Positions 34,571 to 36,629 of a DNA stretch of 36,629 bases are shown here, in pieces. Source of the DNA: Thermoplasmata archaeon (GTDB lineage: Archaea > Thermoplasmatota > Thermoplasmata > UBA10834); contig JALOTQ010000005.1 in assembly GCA_025457815.1 (NCBI GenBank), forward strand, positions 1 to 36,629, given 5' to 3'. The translations under genes and the position numbers were made by a program. A model generated the notes under the pieces. The model saw only the letters and a program-made list of their open reading frames with translations, had not been told where the DNA came from and did no database searches. Each line of letters opens with the position of its first letter. Positions within the stretch are counted from its first letter, which is position 1.

Positions 34571-35914
34571 TCACTGTACCTTGGTCCCTTCCTCGAAGCT
34601 GGCCTCGAGGATGTCCATTGCCTGCTCGAGCACGTCGGCGGGCATTATCATCGACGGGTGCAGCCTGATTACATTGTCGAAGGTCCCGCAAGTCAGCAGT
34701 ATCATACCCTTCTTGAACGCGGCCGCCTTGATGGCCTTCGTCTCCTTGGACGCGGGCGTCTTGCTCTTCGGGTCGGACACGAGCTCCACCGCCATCATCG
34801 CGCCCATTCCCCTGATGTCCCCGATGACCCTGAATCGGGACTGCATCTCCTTGAGGCGCTTGGTCATGTACGCGTTGACCATCGGGACGTTCTTCATGCT
34901 ATTCTCGATGATGGGGAACTGAGCGAGCGCCGCCGCGCATGCGACGGGGTTCCCGCCGAATGTGCCGCCCAGGCCGCCGATCTGTGGGGCGTCCATGATC
35001 TCTGGCCTGCCCGTGACGGCTGAGACCGGGAAGCCGCCGCCTATACCCTTTCCGCTCACGAGGAGGTCCGGCTCCACGCCCGGCCAGTGCTCGACGCACC
35101 ACATCTTGCCCGTCCTGCCTGCGCCGGTCTGTATCTCGTCATCGACGTAGATTATGCCGTGCTTCTTGCAGTACTTCGTGATCTTGGCATAGAACTCCTT
35201 CGGGGGCACGATGAAACCGCCCTCACCGGGGATCGGCTCCCCGACCAGGCATGCGACCTTCCCCTCGAACTCCTTTGAGGACCATATCTCGTCGATCTTG
35301 TCCGCGCACGCGACACCGCAGCTCGGGTACTCCATCTTGAACGGACACCTGTAACAGTAGGCGAACTCGACCTTGTAGGATTCCGGCAGTGGCCCGAAGC
35401 CCGCCTTGTACGGCATCTCCTTCGACGTAAGAGCCATCGCGAGGAATGTCCTGCCGTGGAAGGCGTGGGTGAATGAGAACGCTGCGGGCTTTTTCGTGTA
35501 GTGCCTCGATATCTTGACCGAGTTCTCGACCGCCTCGGCGCCTGAGTTGAACAGCCCGGACTTGGACAGACCCTTGTGGGGGGCCACGTTCGCGAGCTTC
35601 TCCGCGAGCCGGACATATCCCTCGTACGGGACGACCATGAAGCAAGTGTGGACGAACTTCTCCGCCTGCTTCTTTATGGCGTTGACGACCTCCTTGTTCG
35701 AGTGGCCGACGTTCATGACGCCGATCCCGCTGCCCATGTCGATGAAGACGTTCCCGTCTATGTCCGTGATCAGGGAACCCTCGGCCTTCTCGATGTAGGC
35801 CGGCTGGCCGATTCCGATCGCTTTCGATATGTACTTCTCCTTCAGCTTTCCGAGCTCCACGGACTTCGGCCCGGGGACCTCGGCAGTCTTTATTGAAGCC
35901 TTTTTCGCTGCCAT
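34571..35914 (-). CDS. Class-III PLP-dependent aminotransferase (second paralogue)
   Basis: FNSGAEAVENSVKISRHYTKKPAAFSFTHAFHGRTFLAMALT, YVDDEIQTGAGRTGKMW, LVSGKGIGGGFPVSAVTG. Confidence 0.9.
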   Translation of the reverse strand: MAAKKASIKTAEVPGPKSVELGKLKEKYISKAIGIGQPAYIEKAEGSLITDIDGNVFIDMGSGIGVMNVGHSNKEVVNAIKKQAEKFVHTCFMVVPYEGYVRLAEKLANVAPHKGLSKSGLFNSGAEAVENSVKISRHYTKKPAAFSFTHAFHGRTFLAMALTSKEMPYKAGFGPLPESYKVEFAYCYRCPFKMEYPSCGVACADKIDEIWSSKEFEGKVACLVGEPIPGEGGFIVPPKEFYAKITKYCKKHGIIYVDDEIQTGAGRTGKMWCVEHWPGVEPDLLVSGKGIGGGFPVSAVTGRPEIMDAPQIGGLGGTFGGNPVACAAALAQFPIIENSMKNVPMVNAYMTKRLKEMQSRFRVIGDIRGMGAMMAVELVSDPKSKTPASKETKAIKAAAFKKGMILLTCGTFDNVIRLHPSMIMPADVLEQAMDILEASFEEGTKVQ

Positions 35915-35927
35915 GCCAATACCTCGA

Positions 35928-35943
35928 AGTTATTGCGATAACT
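35928..35943. promoter_or_regulatory. 16-bp palindrome AGTTAT-TGCG-ATAACT upstream of the aminotransferase gene
   Basis: Perfect 6-bp inverted repeat, 14-29 nt upstream of the ATG at 35914. Confidence 0.45.
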
Positions 35944-36056
35944 AGTGCCTTCGCTCGTGCATAGTTGAAATCATAGATATCCTTTTGGAACAAACTTCAA
36001 GTCTGACTGCAGGAAACGGCCAAAATTCGACAATTCGGGCGATAGTTCGAAGCGGC

Positions 36057-36629
36057 TTAGTAATAGCCCGCCACGCTTCCATCGCCGGCCTTGCTCTTCT
36101 TCTGGGCGTCCCGGTGGATCACCTTGAGCTGGGCCTCGAGCCTCTCGGCCTCCTTGCAGAGCGGCTCCACGTTCAGGTTCAGGTGGAGGACCATCTGGTC
36201 GATTGCTGAGAGAATCAGCGCGGCCGCGCGGGCGTCCGCGGCGTCCGGACGGGCCTCCGCGAGGAGCGTTATGACGTCGAAACCGCGCCTCTTGCCCTCG
36301 TTCAGGAGCACGCCTGCGGTGCCAGAGATGACGCCTTCAACGAACGGTTCGGTATCCGCCTTCAGAAGCAGCTCCTGAGCCCCTTCTGTGCTGCCGATGC
36401 CGTAGACGGCGACCTCTCCAATGTCCTCGCCTTCGACGCTTTCCTCGCGCTCGATTATGAGGCCGCCGGCGGCGATGATCACCTTGCACTTCTGCATCTG
36501 CGCGAAATCCATTATCGCGGTGCCGACGTCCCTCAGGAGGTTCGCCGACGGCTGCAGCTCGGTCGAGAAGACGACCACCTGCTGCTCGCCCGGCTTGATC
36601 TCGGACCTGGCATAGACCCTGGCAGGGCC
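36057..36629 (-). CDS. PAC2 (proteasome assembly chaperone)-like protein, 5' end outside window
   Basis: Frame is open to the window end (GPARVYARSEIKPGEQQVVVFSTELQPSANLLRDVGTAIMDFAQM...VISGTAGVLLNEGKRRGFDVITLLAEA); the track start at 36578 is an internal GTG. Confidence 0.75.
   Translation of the reverse strand, partial: GPARVYARSEIKPGEQQVVVFSTELQPSANLLRDVGTAIMDFAQMQKCKVIIAAGGLIIEREESVEGEDIGEVAVYGIGSTEGAQELLLKADTEPFVEGVISGTAGVLLNEGKRRGFDVITLLAEARPDAADARAAALILSAIDQMVLHLNLNVEPLCKEAERLEAQLKVIHRDAQKKSKAGDGSVAGYY

Noticed and set aside
1-36629. CRISPR array, transposase, integrase, toxin-antitoxin pair or phage module
   Set aside because: No regularly spaced short repeats or recognisable mobile-element proteins were seen in any frame supplied.

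Overview
High-GC archaeal chromosomal segment; product families and TATA-like boxes suggest a Thermoplasmata-type euryarchaeon (inference). There are about 23 credible protein-coding genes. I see no rRNA, tRNA, CRISPR array, transposase or phage genes. Left to right: an AT-rich alcohol-dehydrogenase 3' fragment; a seven-repeat beta-propeller surface protein; a class-III aminotransferase; small membrane proteins (one DUF998-like); two convergent flavodoxin-like proteins; a membrane-anchored protein; a secreted M28 peptidase; an arrestin-like protein; a 2283-aa secreted protein with about 11 PKD domains, 4 pre-peptidase (PPC) domains and a central clostripain-like (C11) protease; a 1181-aa rifampicin-phosphotransferase-like dikinase fused to a C-terminal lipocalin/CrtC-like domain; an AbiEii-like nucleotidyltransferase; a wHTH-STAND-TPR NTPase; an abundant-type surface protein; a class-V aminotransferase; a ferredoxin with an atypical cluster motif; a CorA-like protein with SMN in place of GMN; a nitroreductase / wHTH regulator / BtuDCF-like importer operon with 4-bp overlaps; a second class-III aminotransferase; and a PAC2-family fragment. 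The best candidate for an undescribed system is 18.3-25.4 kb: the dikinase-lipocalin fusion plus nucleotidyltransferase, with a STAND NTPase whose stop codon interlocks with that of the nucleotidyltransferase. All family calls are from motif reading of the supplied translations; no database search was run.
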